Positions 1-11,490 of a stretch of DNA of 64,000 nucleotides are shown piece by piece. The notes beneath the pieces are model-generated. The model did no database searches and was not told the origin of the DNA. It saw nothing but the letters and a program-made list of their open reading frames with translations. Position 1 is the stretch's first letter; every line of letters begins with the position of its first letter. The translations under genes and the position numbers were made by a program. The stretch covers positions 62,001 through 126,000 of the forward strand of contig JAOTOM010004018.1 of assembly GCA_034440615.1 (NCBI GenBank), in the 5' to 3' direction. The DNA is from Ashinkailepas kermadecensis (taxonomy: Eukaryota > Arthropoda > Thecostraca > Neolepadidae).

Positions 1-671
1 GTGTCCAATTTTAACAAATCCAATTTGGTTTGCCCAATTTGCTGAGTTGTGCTCTGTATGAGAGCTTCCGCTCCTCATACAGAACACAACTCAGCAAACA
101 TAAAAAAGAACACCACAGCGCACCCGCTCCCTACCTGTTCCTCCAAATCCCTCCCAGTATCGTGCCCCAGCAGCCAGACTCTACCCGAGAACACCTTTGC
201 TCACGGGAATACAAAAAGAGAACAAGTCTGAGATCGTGAGACAAGTCTGAGAGAGACAACAAACAAGACAACATCGTGAGAACAAGTCTGCTCTTACTCC
301 AAAATTTGCGGGTAGCTCCTCATTTTGATCCAGCTCCACCTGGATCGACCAAAGATCCAGGGTTTGACAACAACATAACTGCTGAGGCGCCCTGGCGGAG
401 CGAGATAATGATACAGGTCCCATCAATATACGTCATCCAACGTGTGTGTGGTTGGGATTTTTGGGCTCGTCAGCTGCCAGCGATGTCTGAAGAAATTCCT
501 CAGGAAATACCTGTCATCGCATGGCGTTGGGTAGAGACACTGGAGATCATTTCGGCGAGCGTGCGAACCACAAATGAAGACACTAGTGTGCCAAAAGCGA
601 GCACACAAAAACCGATTGCCGACCGAATGTCGGTGGGTCGATGTCAGCCGCAGATGGTCAGCCAGACGGCA

Positions 672-1412
672 GGTGGGTGGTTGGGTGTTCAGGTGGTCGG
701 GTGGTCGGGTGGTCAGGTGGTCTGGTGGTCGGATGGTTGGGTGGTCGGGTGGTCAGGTGGTCGGGTGGTCGGGTGGTCGGGTGGTCTGGTGGTTGGGTGG
801 TTGGGTGGTCGGGTGGTCGGGTGGTCCGGTGATCGGGTGGTCAGGTGGTCTGGTGGTCGGGTGGTTGGGTGGTCGGGTGGTCGGGTGGTCGGGTGGTCGG
901 GTGGTCAAGTGGTCTGGTGGTCTGGTGGTCGGGTGGTCGGGTGGTCGGGTGGTCGGGTGGTCGGGTGGTCGGGTGGTCGGGTGGTCGGGTGGTCGGGTGG
1001 TTGGGTGGTCGGGTGGTCGGGTGGTCGGGTGGTCGGGTGGTCGGGTGGTTGGGTGGTCGGGTGGTCGGATGGTCAGGTGGTTGGGTGTTCCGCCAGCCGG
1101 CAAGTGAATGGTTGGACGGTTGGCTGATCTGGTGGTCTGGTAGTTGGATAGTTAGGTGGTTGGATGGCCGGGTGTTCAGGTGTTCAGGTGATCGGGTGGT
1201 TGGATGGTTGGATGTTCGGGTGGTTGGATATTCGGATGGTTGGATGGTCGGGTGGCCGTGTGATCGGTCAGCCAGCCGGTGAATGGTCGGATGGTCGAAT
1301 GGTTGGATGGTTGGCTGGTCGGGTGTTCAGGTGGTCGGGTGGCCGGATGGTTGGATGGTTGGATAGTTGGATGGTCTGGTGGTCGGGTGGTCGGGTGGTC
1401 GAGATCGAGGGG
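672..1412. repeat. 8-bp G-rich satellite, unit GGGTGGTC
   Basis: About 740 bp consist of GGGTGGTC units with scattered C-to-T changes (GGGTGGTT, GGGTGTTC). The most regular part is 690-1080, and it decays into GGATGGTT-type variants toward 1412. The plus strand carries G2-G3 runs every few bases, so G-quadruplex formation is conceivable. Open frames through it on both strands, rich in Trp-Ser-Gly-Gly or Asp-His-Pro-Thr, arise from the repeat and are not genes. Confidence 0.95.
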
Positions 1413-1415
1413 TGC

Positions 1416-2520
1416 TGAGCGGCCCACGAACACTTGACTGGCAAAACAAAGCTCCAGCTGAGCTGAATCGAGGATGACTGAACCCGGTCGCGCGTCAGCA
1501 CCACGCCAGTTCCGCTCCAGTTCTGCATCAGTATCGCGCCAGTCCCGTGCCATTTCACTCCAGCTCCGCGCCAATTCAGAGAGCACTCCGTCACACCTCC
1601 GCGAGCTTTGTGCGACACAGAGATATGGATTGTACACTTTTATGACCATTTCAAGCGACTTCTCCCATTGTCTTTGATGTGGTCTACCACTGTCGCGTTG
1701 GTTGGTGGAAGATGTGGATGAGCCCCACAGCGACAATGACCCTGTCTTCAGCCGCATCAGTGGAGGGTCTCTCCACTCCAGTCTTGGGGAGCCATGCCAG
1801 TCGCTCTCCAAATAACCGTACCGCCGGCGGACTCTGTCCAGCGGCAGCAGCAAACAGCACACACAGAGAACACGTCGTTGCCGGTGGCACGATTGTCTCG
1901 CGCTCAACGCGTCTGGGACTCAACTCCAACAAGCCGCTTGGGAGTTCGGTTGTTGTGCGACCGCGCGGCGCGCGAGAGACGAGCGGCGCCATGTTCCGCA
2001 GGCAGCGCGAGCACATGGTAAAAGTGCCTCGACACAATACAACAACATTGAAGAAGGCATATGACGGATCAGTTCACAGACAGACCGACTTATCATGTCC
2101 GCAGTTGGTGTTATCGCCACCGGTCGCCAGAGCCGCGAAAGGTCGACAAAGGCCACATGTGTGCGCGAACAAACAAATAAACAAAGGTCTCATATGCAGC
2201 TGCACCGAGACGAACTCAGCATTCGATCAGCAACTTCCGCAGTAGAACACCTTATCGCCACGCTGGCAGGCGCATAACTCGCCGATGTGGGCCAAATCAG
2301 CGCAAGCCATCACTCACAGCAAGTTCAAGTCAGCGAAATCTCGACTGGCCGTCAGCCGCCCCCATTAAAAACGCGGCGGTCCCCCGTTCACGGCGACGGG
2401 CAGAGCCTGGGTGATTCCCCACCGTGCCGCAGCGGCAGGCAGCCACGTTGACGCGGTGGCACCAACACGATCGGTGGCGCACACGGTCAGCAAGTGGCGG
2501 CAAACGATACGTCGCCAGCG
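1416..2520. other. No recognisable gene; mixed, fairly GC-rich DNA
   Basis: Short overlapping frames exist on both strands, up to 188 codons at 1679-2245 plus. None has a domain, signal peptide or splice context I recognise. Frames this long are expected by chance in GC-rich DNA. Confidence 0.5.
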
Positions 2521-2529
2521 TTCCAGAAT

Positions 2530-2625
2530 AAATGCAAAACACATACACACACGCGCATATACGCACGCGTACACGTGCACGCGCACGTCTGTACACATAC
2601 ACACTCATGCACAGAGGCGCACGGA
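2530..2625. repeat. Alternating purine-pyrimidine (AC/GC/TA) tract
   Basis: The segment is an almost unbroken alternation of purine and pyrimidine built from ACAC, GCGC and ATAC steps. Such tracts can adopt Z-DNA when supercoiled. It behaves as an impure CA microsatellite. Confidence 0.75.
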
Positions 2626-3297
2626 CACCCAATTTTTCACATCCGATGATATATCATGCAGTGCTGATTGAATACACTAACATGTTGATCCAGAAGTGTA
2701 TAGTTACTGATCATTCATCGCATGAGCATAGTGCACGTTCAGTTTCTATACCACGTCACACGCTGATATGATTTTCCTTTGTAATTGCTTCACCTCACAG
2801 TTTCGAGCCCAAAGTAGCACATGACAGTGATTTTCCATGTAAGCTGAGCTCACCCATTTGTTACAGGTTTAATAGAACATAAATTTCAATGTGAAAATCG
2901 CTTGCACTCCTTTCTCGCTGCTCGCTTCATGTCGGATAGAAAATACATCTGCAACTTTATTTTCCGCCAAGTATTTCATTTTCTGACACCTCTAGGCTCT
3001 AAGCTCTAGGCTCTAAATACCTCTAAGCTCCTTTGCGTGAAACAGGTCGGGCATTCCCTTTCAGTACCTTAAGCTCTGCAAAAACGAGATGTATGGCCGG
3101 TATTCCCAGCACACATCACTCATCAACATGCCGCTTTTACGGCACGGTCGGCGGAAACACTCCTTGGGAGCCGGGAAGTCCCAGTCCGCCCACCGACTTG
3201 CGTGCGTCAACCGCGACCGAGCCCACGATGGTGACGAGTCTGTGGGCGCGTCGACAGCCAGGCGGTTCTGCGCCCGCGACTGAGCGGCTAGTCACCG

Positions 3298-3612
3298 GCG
3301 GAACACGTCACCTGACCACCTCGGCAGGCACACGTCACCTGACCACCTCGGCAGGCACACGTCACCTGACCACCTCGGCAGGCACACGTCACCTGACCAC
3401 CTCGGCAGGCACACGTCACCTGACCACCTCGGCAGGCACACGTCACCTGACCACCTCGGCAGGCACGTCACCTCACCACCTCGGCAGGCTCACGTCACCT
3501 GACCACCTCGGCAGGCACACGTCACCTGACCACCTCGGCAGGCACACGTCACCTGACCCACCTCGGCAGGCACGCGTGAGCCGCTAGGCACACGTCACCT
3601 GACCACCTAGGC
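3298..3612. repeat. 27-bp minisatellite (CACGTCACCTGACC core)
   Basis: Eleven to twelve copies of a 27-bp unit containing CACGTCACCTGACC and CTCGGCAGG occur, the last ones with small deletions (3466, 3558, 3585). Because 27 is a multiple of three, a nine-residue repeat (TRHLTTSAG) appears in an open frame at 3033-3587. There is no independent evidence that it is translated. Confidence 0.95.
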
Positions 3613-3632
3613 CGGGAAGAAGCACCTTGGCT

Positions 3633-3757
3633 TCTTTTGCGACACATTCGACTGCTGGGTCACATAGCGTCCGCAATCTCTCACGCCGATTGGTCGCGGG
3701 TCGACTCGGCAATCTCGCCAGCTGCGGGATTCGAACCCACGACCAAGACTCGAACGT
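3633..3757 (-). mobile_element. tRNA-derived SINE, degraded copy 1
   Basis: The minus strand carries a tRNA B-box (GGGTTCGAATCC; plus coordinates about 3727-3738), then a body containing CCGCGACCAATCGGCGTGAG, then a tail reading through TGTCGCAAAAG. The body matches the copies at 30582-30746 and 61548-61692. The tRNA head is rearranged in this copy, and a LINE 3' fragment starts directly beside it at about 3775. No target-site duplication was found. Confidence 0.7.
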
Positions 3758-3774
3758 GGTGCCGACTGTCTCAC

Positions 3775-4482
3775 ATATCCATGGTTGTGCGCAAATGCAA
3801 CGCCATCATAGCATCCCTATACAAATTTCGCCATCATTTCACCACGGATGTCCTCAAGCTCTTAGTCCAGATCCACGTTTTTCCTCACATCCTTTATTGT
3901 TTATCCCTCTGGGCGGAGCCGCTCAGTGCCGTCTACACCGCGTGCAAAAATGCATCAACTTTGCCGCGCGACTAGTCACCGGTGTGCGCCGCAACGAACA
4001 TGTGTCCCCTGCACTTGTGTCATTAGGACGGCTGGAGCTTGCAGAGATGGTTCTGGAGAACGATTGCGTTCAGGTACACAGAGCCATGTGTATTGAACAA
4101 TGTCCGGAAGCTGTTCGTAAGATGTTTACCTGGCGGTCACAAGTATCGCAGCGGGAGACCAGAGCTGGGTCAGTCGGTGAGCTTCATCTCACAAGATGTC
4201 GACTCACGCAGACCCAGCGAGGTTTTTCATACCGCGCCGCGGTCGCCTGGAACAGGCTACCACCCGTCACCAGGCAAGCACCGAGTCGCTCTGCATTCAT
4301 AAGTGCTTTGGCGCAGAGTCGCTAGTTTTACTATATGGATGTAAGTCTGTATGAGCTGTATGCTCTAGAAATGTTTCTGACGCAATTTTCTTTCCCTGAT
4401 GTGCTCACGCAACATTTGGGTGCAGAACAGCCACCACGTGGAAGTACCCCAATACACGACTTTGACTTTGACTTTGACTGAG
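3775..4482 (+). mobile_element. LINE 3' end fragment (C-terminal RT ORF and tail)
   Basis: Two plus-strand frames together read as the C-terminal part of a non-LTR retrotransposon ORF2, downstream of the RT catalytic core. Seen are HILYCLSLW (about 3885-3912), then after a frameshift near 3915 VQKCINFAARLVTGVRR, and near the end RGFSYRAAVAWNRLPP. These are hallmarks of the C-terminus of CR1/L2/Jockey-type elements (the 'AARLVTG' and 'Y RAVxxWNxLP' blocks). After the stop at about 4323 a short 3' UTR ends in tandem CTTTGA units (4457-4480), the kind of microsatellite tail such LINEs have. The copy is 5'-truncated and inactive. Family assignment is from motifs only. Confidence 0.82.
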
Positions 4483-5500
4483 CTGTCGGGACCCCATCAG
4501 ACCTCGACCACGTCAGCATCTAATCGTGGTGGCGTGGGTCGCCCTGGCGGGCCAACTAATTGCACTCGTCTGCGGCCCCAAAGGTCGTGTCGACCGCAGG
4601 CACGTGACCGGCTGCCCACCCACCCACCCACCTGGACACGCCATCGGTAAAGGTCGATACGTCCGGATGTCAATGACGCGCGAGGCCGCACCAGTTGCCC
4701 GCATGACAACCACTGTTTTCGTCGGACCCGGCCTGAGCTATTGTGGTCTGCGTTCGAAGAGATTATCGGGCTGGTGGTGTTGAGCCAGCCAAACCGCTAA
4801 TTTGTCCGCCTTATTACCATCGAGCAGAAGCAAGACTGGTGACATGCTACCTGTGGAATTCAACCACTGCGGACGGATGTAGTTCATTTCGTCCACCGGT
4901 GTTTCTAAAGCAAGGGAAATGCCATTCACAGGCATTGCAGCATATTGAAGGTGGCGATGAAAGAATTGGTTAGCCCTGTTTACCACAAAGGCGCATGTAT
5001 GAATTTCCGGTCTGAAAGAAAATATCAACTTGGAAGCACGCTGGTAGATGATTAAATTTTCGGTGTAGGATATTTGCGACGGAATGGTGTTCATGCTAAG
5101 CGGAATATTTCGCAAAAGTATTTCTTTTTCTTCTGAATAGCAATGCGCATGGAAGAGAAGGAAAGCACTGCCATGCTCACAAAATATGTATATCGAACGC
5201 CAATGTACGTGCCGCGGGCCGAATCTGCGGTGTTAGCACGAAAGGTGACGCTTCTAACTGACAGATCGCCGAACGCATTCCTCAAAAGAGGCTGGTGTCA
5301 CGTCAGTAGACGTTCCAATCCATGTGAAACGGTGACAGTTTCGGCGATATCCATGCGTGTCTTGATACAGCGGACTATGTGTTGTCGCCAGTGTGCTCAC
5401 CATTGGAGTTCTCATTTTGTGATGACTTTGCTTAGCTGCCGAGTTGAATATACACATCCTAAGCTATGAATCATAATAAGATGCAAGAAGATGAATGAGA
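4483..5500. other. Unassigned stretch
   Basis: Contains a 125-codon minus-strand frame (4738-5115) and a 108-codon plus-strand frame (5143-5469). I recognise neither. The minus-strand frame has a PVLLLLDG string that loosely recalls pogo/Tigger DDE transposases, but no other transposase motif lies at the proper spacing. Confidence 0.35.
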
Positions 5501-5520
5501 TGAATACAATGAAAGAAGAT

Positions 5521-5615
5521 GTGGCACATGATATATAATATCATATAGGAATATGATATGTGGCACATGATATATAATATCATATGGGAATATGATATTA
5601 TATATCATGTGCCAC
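5521..5615. repeat. Perfect 26-bp hairpin preceded by a partial duplicate
   Basis: The arms at 5560-5585 and 5590-5615 are exact reverse complements separated by a 4-base loop (GGGA at 5586-5589). They begin and end GTGGCACATG / CATGTGCCAC. The left arm is also present directly upstream at 5521-5546, so the locus is a left-left-right arrangement. No transposon end or TSD is apparent. Confidence 0.92.
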
Positions 5616-6915
5616 ACGGAATGTAATGTGTCATCAGACACACATTAGGGTTGCTCTAAGTACAAAATCCATGGGAAAAGGAGCACTCTGCATTACAACA
5701 ATGGTTATTTCGGAACTCACCTTTAATATTTGCAATCTCTCACCCAAACATAGAACTTTGCATGCAGGTTGTAGGCCCCTTCCGCCATCTTCCACCAACG
5801 AATCGCAGGACTGAAACTGCAGTGCATGTGCCTGGCGGCAGTTGGACGGAAGTGGCCTCGCGCCGCCACCGTCACCCTCGACCCCCACCCCGCCTCTACC
5901 CCGCTTCCCTGCGCCGACAAATAGAGACCAATCTTCACCGGCCGATAGCTTGTCCTCCACCCGGTCCCGACGGATGGTGGGTGCTCGGCAGATGCCACGG
6001 CGAGTACAATCTCGGCCAAGTCTCCGAACCCGGGCGCGACACACGCCAGCAGCGAGCACTCTCGGACCAGAATCGAGGCCGAGGACCGCGACTGCCGAGT
6101 CACGCTTGGGCGAGTCGTGCGTTCGGCGCAAGACTGGGACATCGAATCGCGGGGCCCAGTCTGGGACGCGGGAGTTGGGCTCGGCGCTGGGCCGTTGGAA
6201 CTGCTCCTAAAATGTCAGCACCGGCATCCCCCGCCTCCGAATGCACACATGGCGGCTCCATCGGATGTGTGGTGTGGAGAACAAAGGAAATGTTTGGTAA
6301 TTCCATCCAAGCAAAACAATCAGATAAATGTTAAATTTGACGGCCATGTAGCCGACGGCTAACCATTTTCCAGTCACTGAGCCGACGGCTAGCCATGTTT
6401 CAATCACCGAGCTGACAGCCCACCATTTTTTTTTTAAACCATGCCCTTACCCCGTATGTTGTTTTGCCCTGTATGCAAAAATACACCAACACTGCACTGC
6501 ACTAACATGCGATATCCTTATAGGCAACACTGACATAATAGCGAAATTCGAGAACAAAAGCGCCATGCTACACTGGAAGCCGGATGCGTTCGGGACAGCT
6601 GCCTGATGATCAACATACAATACAAAATGAGGAGCGCGTCGGCTCTCCGCGATACATCGCGATGATGTACGCTATTATGTTTTTGTTCGTCTTGCCTACT
6701 TGTTCATCAGCAAAGCATATATTGAATGTGATCGTCTAGACATGTCGTATGATCACTTAAATGTGGTACCTAGGCATCGGCCGTCAAATCGTACTCTAGC
6801 ATCGCCTCTCCCTCTCCTCTCATTTTCTTTCCTTATCGATATCAATTATCCCTTTGCCCGCAGAGGTGTAGGTGAGTTCGGTTAGTCTGGCAGTTATAAG
6901 CTAGGATTTGTTTGT
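5616..6915. other. No recognisable gene; GC-rich middle part
   Basis: Overlapping frames of 120-190 codons at 5634-6334 lie on both strands in GC-rich DNA. None shows a known motif. The part after 6350 is ordinary AT-rich DNA. Confidence 0.4.
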
Positions 6916-6917
6916 CT

Positions 6918-7443
6918 CGCTCCGTGACAACTGGTTCGCCAACCCAATAGCCGATATATTGCCCTTGCATTGACTCGGCGGACGATTAGCAAGACGGCAA
7001 CAAAGTGGCATGCAGCAGGTGCAACAGGTGCAACAGGTGCAACAAAGAACAGCCGGCAGACACCGACACGTGTCTCTAAACAGTTCGTGCCCTGATAGTT
7101 CCGTTAACGTTTCACGACTCAAAGGTCCTCTCGGCACTTCGACCGTCCACCGTCCAATCAGACGATCCGCTCACCTCTGCTGCTCAGCTACATCATCCCA
7201 GCCTCGCTGGTCAGTTCCGTCTGGGGCGATCCGCGCACGCGCGAGGGTACCAATCACTCATGGGGGGGGGGGGGGCATCGGGCCAACGCCCTGACCCGTC
7301 ATTGGCCGGCATCACTTATTGCATCACACCGCTCAGCCACACTGGCATGGGTGTCACAATGGTAACACGGCGCAATTACGCAGCATCTGCCGACCGGCCG
7401 TTGCTGCCTGTGAGAACGGAAACCGACTTGGCATAACACCCCG
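6918..7443 (+). repeat. ~500-bp dispersed repeat, copy A
   Basis: This segment matches the reverse complement of 30954-31446 over nearly its whole length. Shared blocks include GACAACTGGTTCG (about 6927), AACAGTTCGTGCCCTGATAG (about 7079), CGACCGTCCACCGTCC (about 7140), GTGTCACAATGGTAACACGG (about 7350) and CATAACACCCC (about 7433). Copy A has gained a GCAACAGGT triplication (7017-7042) and a G14 run (about 7262-7275). No ORF of a transposase or RT is present, so it is non-autonomous or non-coding. Confidence 0.85.
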
Positions 7444-10400
7444 GCGACAGCCGCAGCTCGAAGCGTCAAATGCCGACATCAGCGACGGCAGGTGCCGGCC
7501 GAATGTCTGGGATCCGCTCGGAGCGTTCATGACTGGACTCGACGAGTGCAGTCACATGGAAGCCAAACGCATTTCGAAAGAGAGGCTGACTGAAGTTGAC
7601 TTCATTACAGAGGGCAGGGACTACAAAACGCTGACATTAAATTAGCAGCGCTCAAGAACAAACTTTTCCATTCCCAAAATAAATCAATGATGTCTCATAC
7701 AATGTCAACTCTCCATATGTGAGCACAGTTTTGGGCTTGCATGCATTACAATATTCAGAGTGACTGCCTTCCGACCACACACTTCAATCCGCTGACTTCT
7801 AGTGATACCTTTCGAGCCTGCTTTGTGCCGCCGCCTCCTCCCCTTGCCTCAGCACGACCGCCCACTCGGGTCGGGCGCCCGGGGGCCGCCAGCATCGCTT
7901 GCCAGGCCGCTTAATTGAGTCGACTCGCTCAGCTGCTGGGACAATTAGCCCGGCGGCGCCCTGTACGTGACGGCACGTGGTCGGCGAGCCGCTCCACACG
8001 TGGTCTGACGTGCCGAGTGTGGCGTGACACCTGCGGCGGCGGCACGTCACGTGTCCCCGCCAGGTGTGACGTGTGACACGCAGCGTGCGGTCGACGCGTG
8101 CCGTGCTGCCGTCCGGTGTGGCGGGCGATGTGTGACGTGTGGCGAGTGTGACGCGTGGTGTGCGACGATCGGTGTTTGGGTGTGACGTCGGAGCCGTGAC
8201 TGTGACGGGTGTCGACTGATCGACAGTCGAACGGTGTCAAGCGGCGGCGTTCCGGAGCTCAGCCGATACCGCATCTGTGCTGCGACAGTTCAAAGCAAGG
8301 GTGTAGGATCATCTGAGCAAGGGAAGATAGTTGTCACCTTCGGTTGTGCAGGGGAAGTGCACCCCCCCCCCCCCCCCCCCCCGAGGCTGTCGCAGTCACG
8401 GAAAACCAGTGTGCATTCGCGTGCATTGGTGCACGCCGTCAATTGGAGTGACTGATGTGCATGGGTGGAGAATCGTTTTCAAGGTTGGTGTGGTCGAGGC
8501 GGTGATGAAGGCAGGATGTTCCTAAGTTGTGCCCCCATCTTTCAAAACAGTCCGGATTTACCCCACATTTTTTTGCAGTCCCCCCCCCCCCCCGAAAAAA
8601 AACAGCAAAGCTTAATAGATGACACGCTGTTATCTCGGACCTTTCGTGCGCTCTTTTCAGACCTTCAAGTAATTTTTGCATTTATCAGGTTCAGTGCGCA
8701 GTAAAAGCAATGGTATCATATGCTGAGCAACGTGAAATTGTCTTGCAACTCCAAAACTACATAAGATACCATGAGGGAGCATTACGCCTATGCAGACCTG
8801 TTTCGTTGACAAAGACAAAGACGAAGACACACACAGCACGCAGAGCAATACTTCCAACACTGGAACAATGAATGGCTGCTCCTGCGGCACTAATGTCGTG
8901 ACCATGCGCCATCGTTGTCGACCACCTTTTGCATTCGTCTGGGAACATAATTCGTCAGGCGCTTGCAATATATAGGAGTCAGCAGGTTTCAAACAGCTCG
9001 TATTCGTTCCCAGAGGTCGTCGCTGGTTACACGAGTGGCTCTCAACTCCGGCATTAGGACTTTGGTCATGTGCTGTACGAAACATAACGCTTCATTCATC
9101 GCAATTGCGCTCTAAAAAATGTTGTCTTCTACACAAGAGTAGAATACCAACTGAATGAGTTCTCCAGCAAATGAATGAATGAGTAGAAGTAAAAGCAAAA
9201 CATGATATGGGGGGGGGCAAAAGTTATATACGTCTGCATTCTACAAATTACGGTATCTTATATTATCTTATATATTATATCTTATTGCATATACAAATAC
9301 GAAACATCCAGAAGTTTTGGAGATGAACGGACGAGCAATACAAATGAGCACCGTTGGGACGTCTGCAGTTTTGCTCATAATTCGAAGACACAAATGTGGG
9401 CTCTGTGGACTGCCCAATGACCTATTATTATACAACTGTTGATGAAACGGTATGATTTTGTATTTGCTCAGTGGGTTGTATTCACCATTGGTCGCCCGAC
9501 ATAATTTTTTTTTAAAGTTCGTGGACACGCTACACGCAGCTATAAAGCTTAGGAATTTGCAATATCACAAACTGTGATTCATTTTGTGAGAGTTGGAATT
9601 TTTCATTCAGCTTCATAGCTGATCAGTAGCTGTGTGAAAGAGCAATAAAGCACAGAAGAACTTATCTGGCAAGCGGAAGCACCGATATGATGAACCTCCA
9701 GACACATGATTTCTGAGAAGTGTTGCAGACAGGCAGCGCAAGCTAGCTAGCTAAAGCTAAATCCAGCATCAGTCTAGGAGATGTTTGCAAAATGTTCAAT
9801 AAGGATAGGTGTGGGATAAAAGTGAAAACCACTCAGAATATGATCTTAGATATGAATGCTAGGAACAGTAATTCTGCAGGGTGACTGAAAACTGTACGGA
9901 ACACTTTTGTGTTCAAATTTTCGTCATCCGACGTGAAATGCTTTCGAAGTAAAATGAGGCTAATTATCATACACTACCATTTCGCGTACGTTTTGCCGTA
10001 ATTGGCATAACTGATGGGCACGTTTGGTAGGGAACATAGTACTACAGCTAGGCATGACCAAAATAGTTGATATAGATGAGGCATTAGTTTTATATGTGTT
10101 GCTTGGATACGCTTATCATGCCTCACCGTTATTTTTCACCACCATTTGGCCCGGTGCGCTTGACTTTATACGTCAAAAACCTGCGAAATATCTAACCATT
10201 GTTTAGGCGTCCAGCTGTGTCCACATCTGAAGGAAAACGAAGAATCACCTCAGTAAGTTTCTTGGTTTTGGAGATATTTGCAAAGAGCCGAAGAAGGTAG
10301 CCGACCCCCCCCCATCGTTCCAGCGCACGTGTTAACCCGCGAATGACAGGGATCAATTCCCCCTTTCTGTTTTCCACCAGTACAATGGAACCACTAAAGC

Positions 10401-10740
10401 TAGAGATGTAAAACGTGGCGTACTCTGGTTACTCAGATATGTCGTGTTAAAATTCGAATACGACGGCGAGCCTAGATTATGTCAAATGATATCACAGAAA
10501 TCATGTGCCTGGACGATCACGGGTTCTCATAATGTAAAAACTATGTCATCCATGGATGGTCGGTGATGGTGTTGGTGTTGAGTTCATTTGCGTTGCAGTT
10601 ACACATAATATGTTCAAGGTATCTGGGTTACTGTAGATCATGTCAATAGACCATGACCATGCTGGGGAATTACTAATTCGATGGAATCAATCAGTCATAT
10701 AGGAATGGAAATGTGAATTCATCAGCCAACAATGATATAC
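7444..10740. other. No recognisable gene; homopolymer C/G tracts
   Basis: Contains GTGTGACG-type degenerate repetition at 8040-8210, a C22 run at about 8361-8382, a C14 run at 8580-8594 next to GTTGTGCCCCCATC, and a G9 run at 9209-9217. No frame shows a domain I recognise. Confidence 0.45.
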
Positions 10741-10741
10741 A

Positions 10742-10743
<2 letters not shown>

Positions 10744-10807
<64 letters not shown>

Positions 10808-10830
10808 ATATATATTTATGTATATAATTA
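10744..10830. repeat. (TA)n-(TG)n compound microsatellite
   Basis: About 48 bp of pure TA are followed by GTGTGTGTGTGT and more TATATA. No other feature is associated with it. Confidence 0.95.
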
Positions 10831-11309
10831 TTGACGCTGCATTTTCTTACTGTAGATGGTATTCTACACCATAATAGTGCATCACGCTCCATGCACAGGA
10901 CATGACCTCATTTTACCTCACATTTCCTCACGTGATCCAGCGTAACCTTGTGTTCAGAATGTTCCCAGTTAAGCTTTTGAGGAATTTAATATCATTTAGT
11001 AAAAGCATCGTCATTGTATTTGGTAACTTCGGGCGTATAACTACGGTCCACCTGAGACTCCAGCATACTGTGCCTGACCTGACCTGTGACATCATCAGTG
11101 GCCTCCTGGTCAGCAAAATTTGGTGTCACGACACAAGGATGTAGCCAAGGGAACGGGGGCGGTTGTCCACTCCTTGAGATCCGACGGGCTCCTAGCGCGG
11201 CCCGTGTGTGATCCTCTACGGGATCGTCACGGCGGCGACAGAAAGGGAAACAACACTTTTTTGTGGCTGTTGTCGAGCTCCTGAGAACGTTTACGAACTC
11301 TTAGGTTGT

Positions 11310-11490
11310 TGGTCCTTATGAACGTCTACGGGCCCTTACAAATGCATAAGGCCTTTACGAAGCTTACGGGCCCTTACAGGTGTATGAACTCTTACGAACG
11401 TGTATGGACCCTTCCGAACGTCTACGGGCCGTTGCGAACGTCTACGGGCCGTTATAACCGTCTGCGGGCCCTTGCAAACTGCGGGCCCTG
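11310..11490. repeat. Degenerate ~20-24-bp repeat (ACGGGCCCTTACGAACGTCT-like)
   Basis: Seven or eight imperfect units combine ACGGGCCCTT or ACGGGCCGTT with ACGAACGTCT. The best-preserved ones are at 11410-11460. It is an old minisatellite with high divergence. Confidence 0.75.

Noticed and set aside
4738..5115. Possible pogo/Tigger DDE transposase (PVLLLLDG on minus)
   Set aside because: Only one short motif; spacing and other catalytic motifs of the family are not seen.
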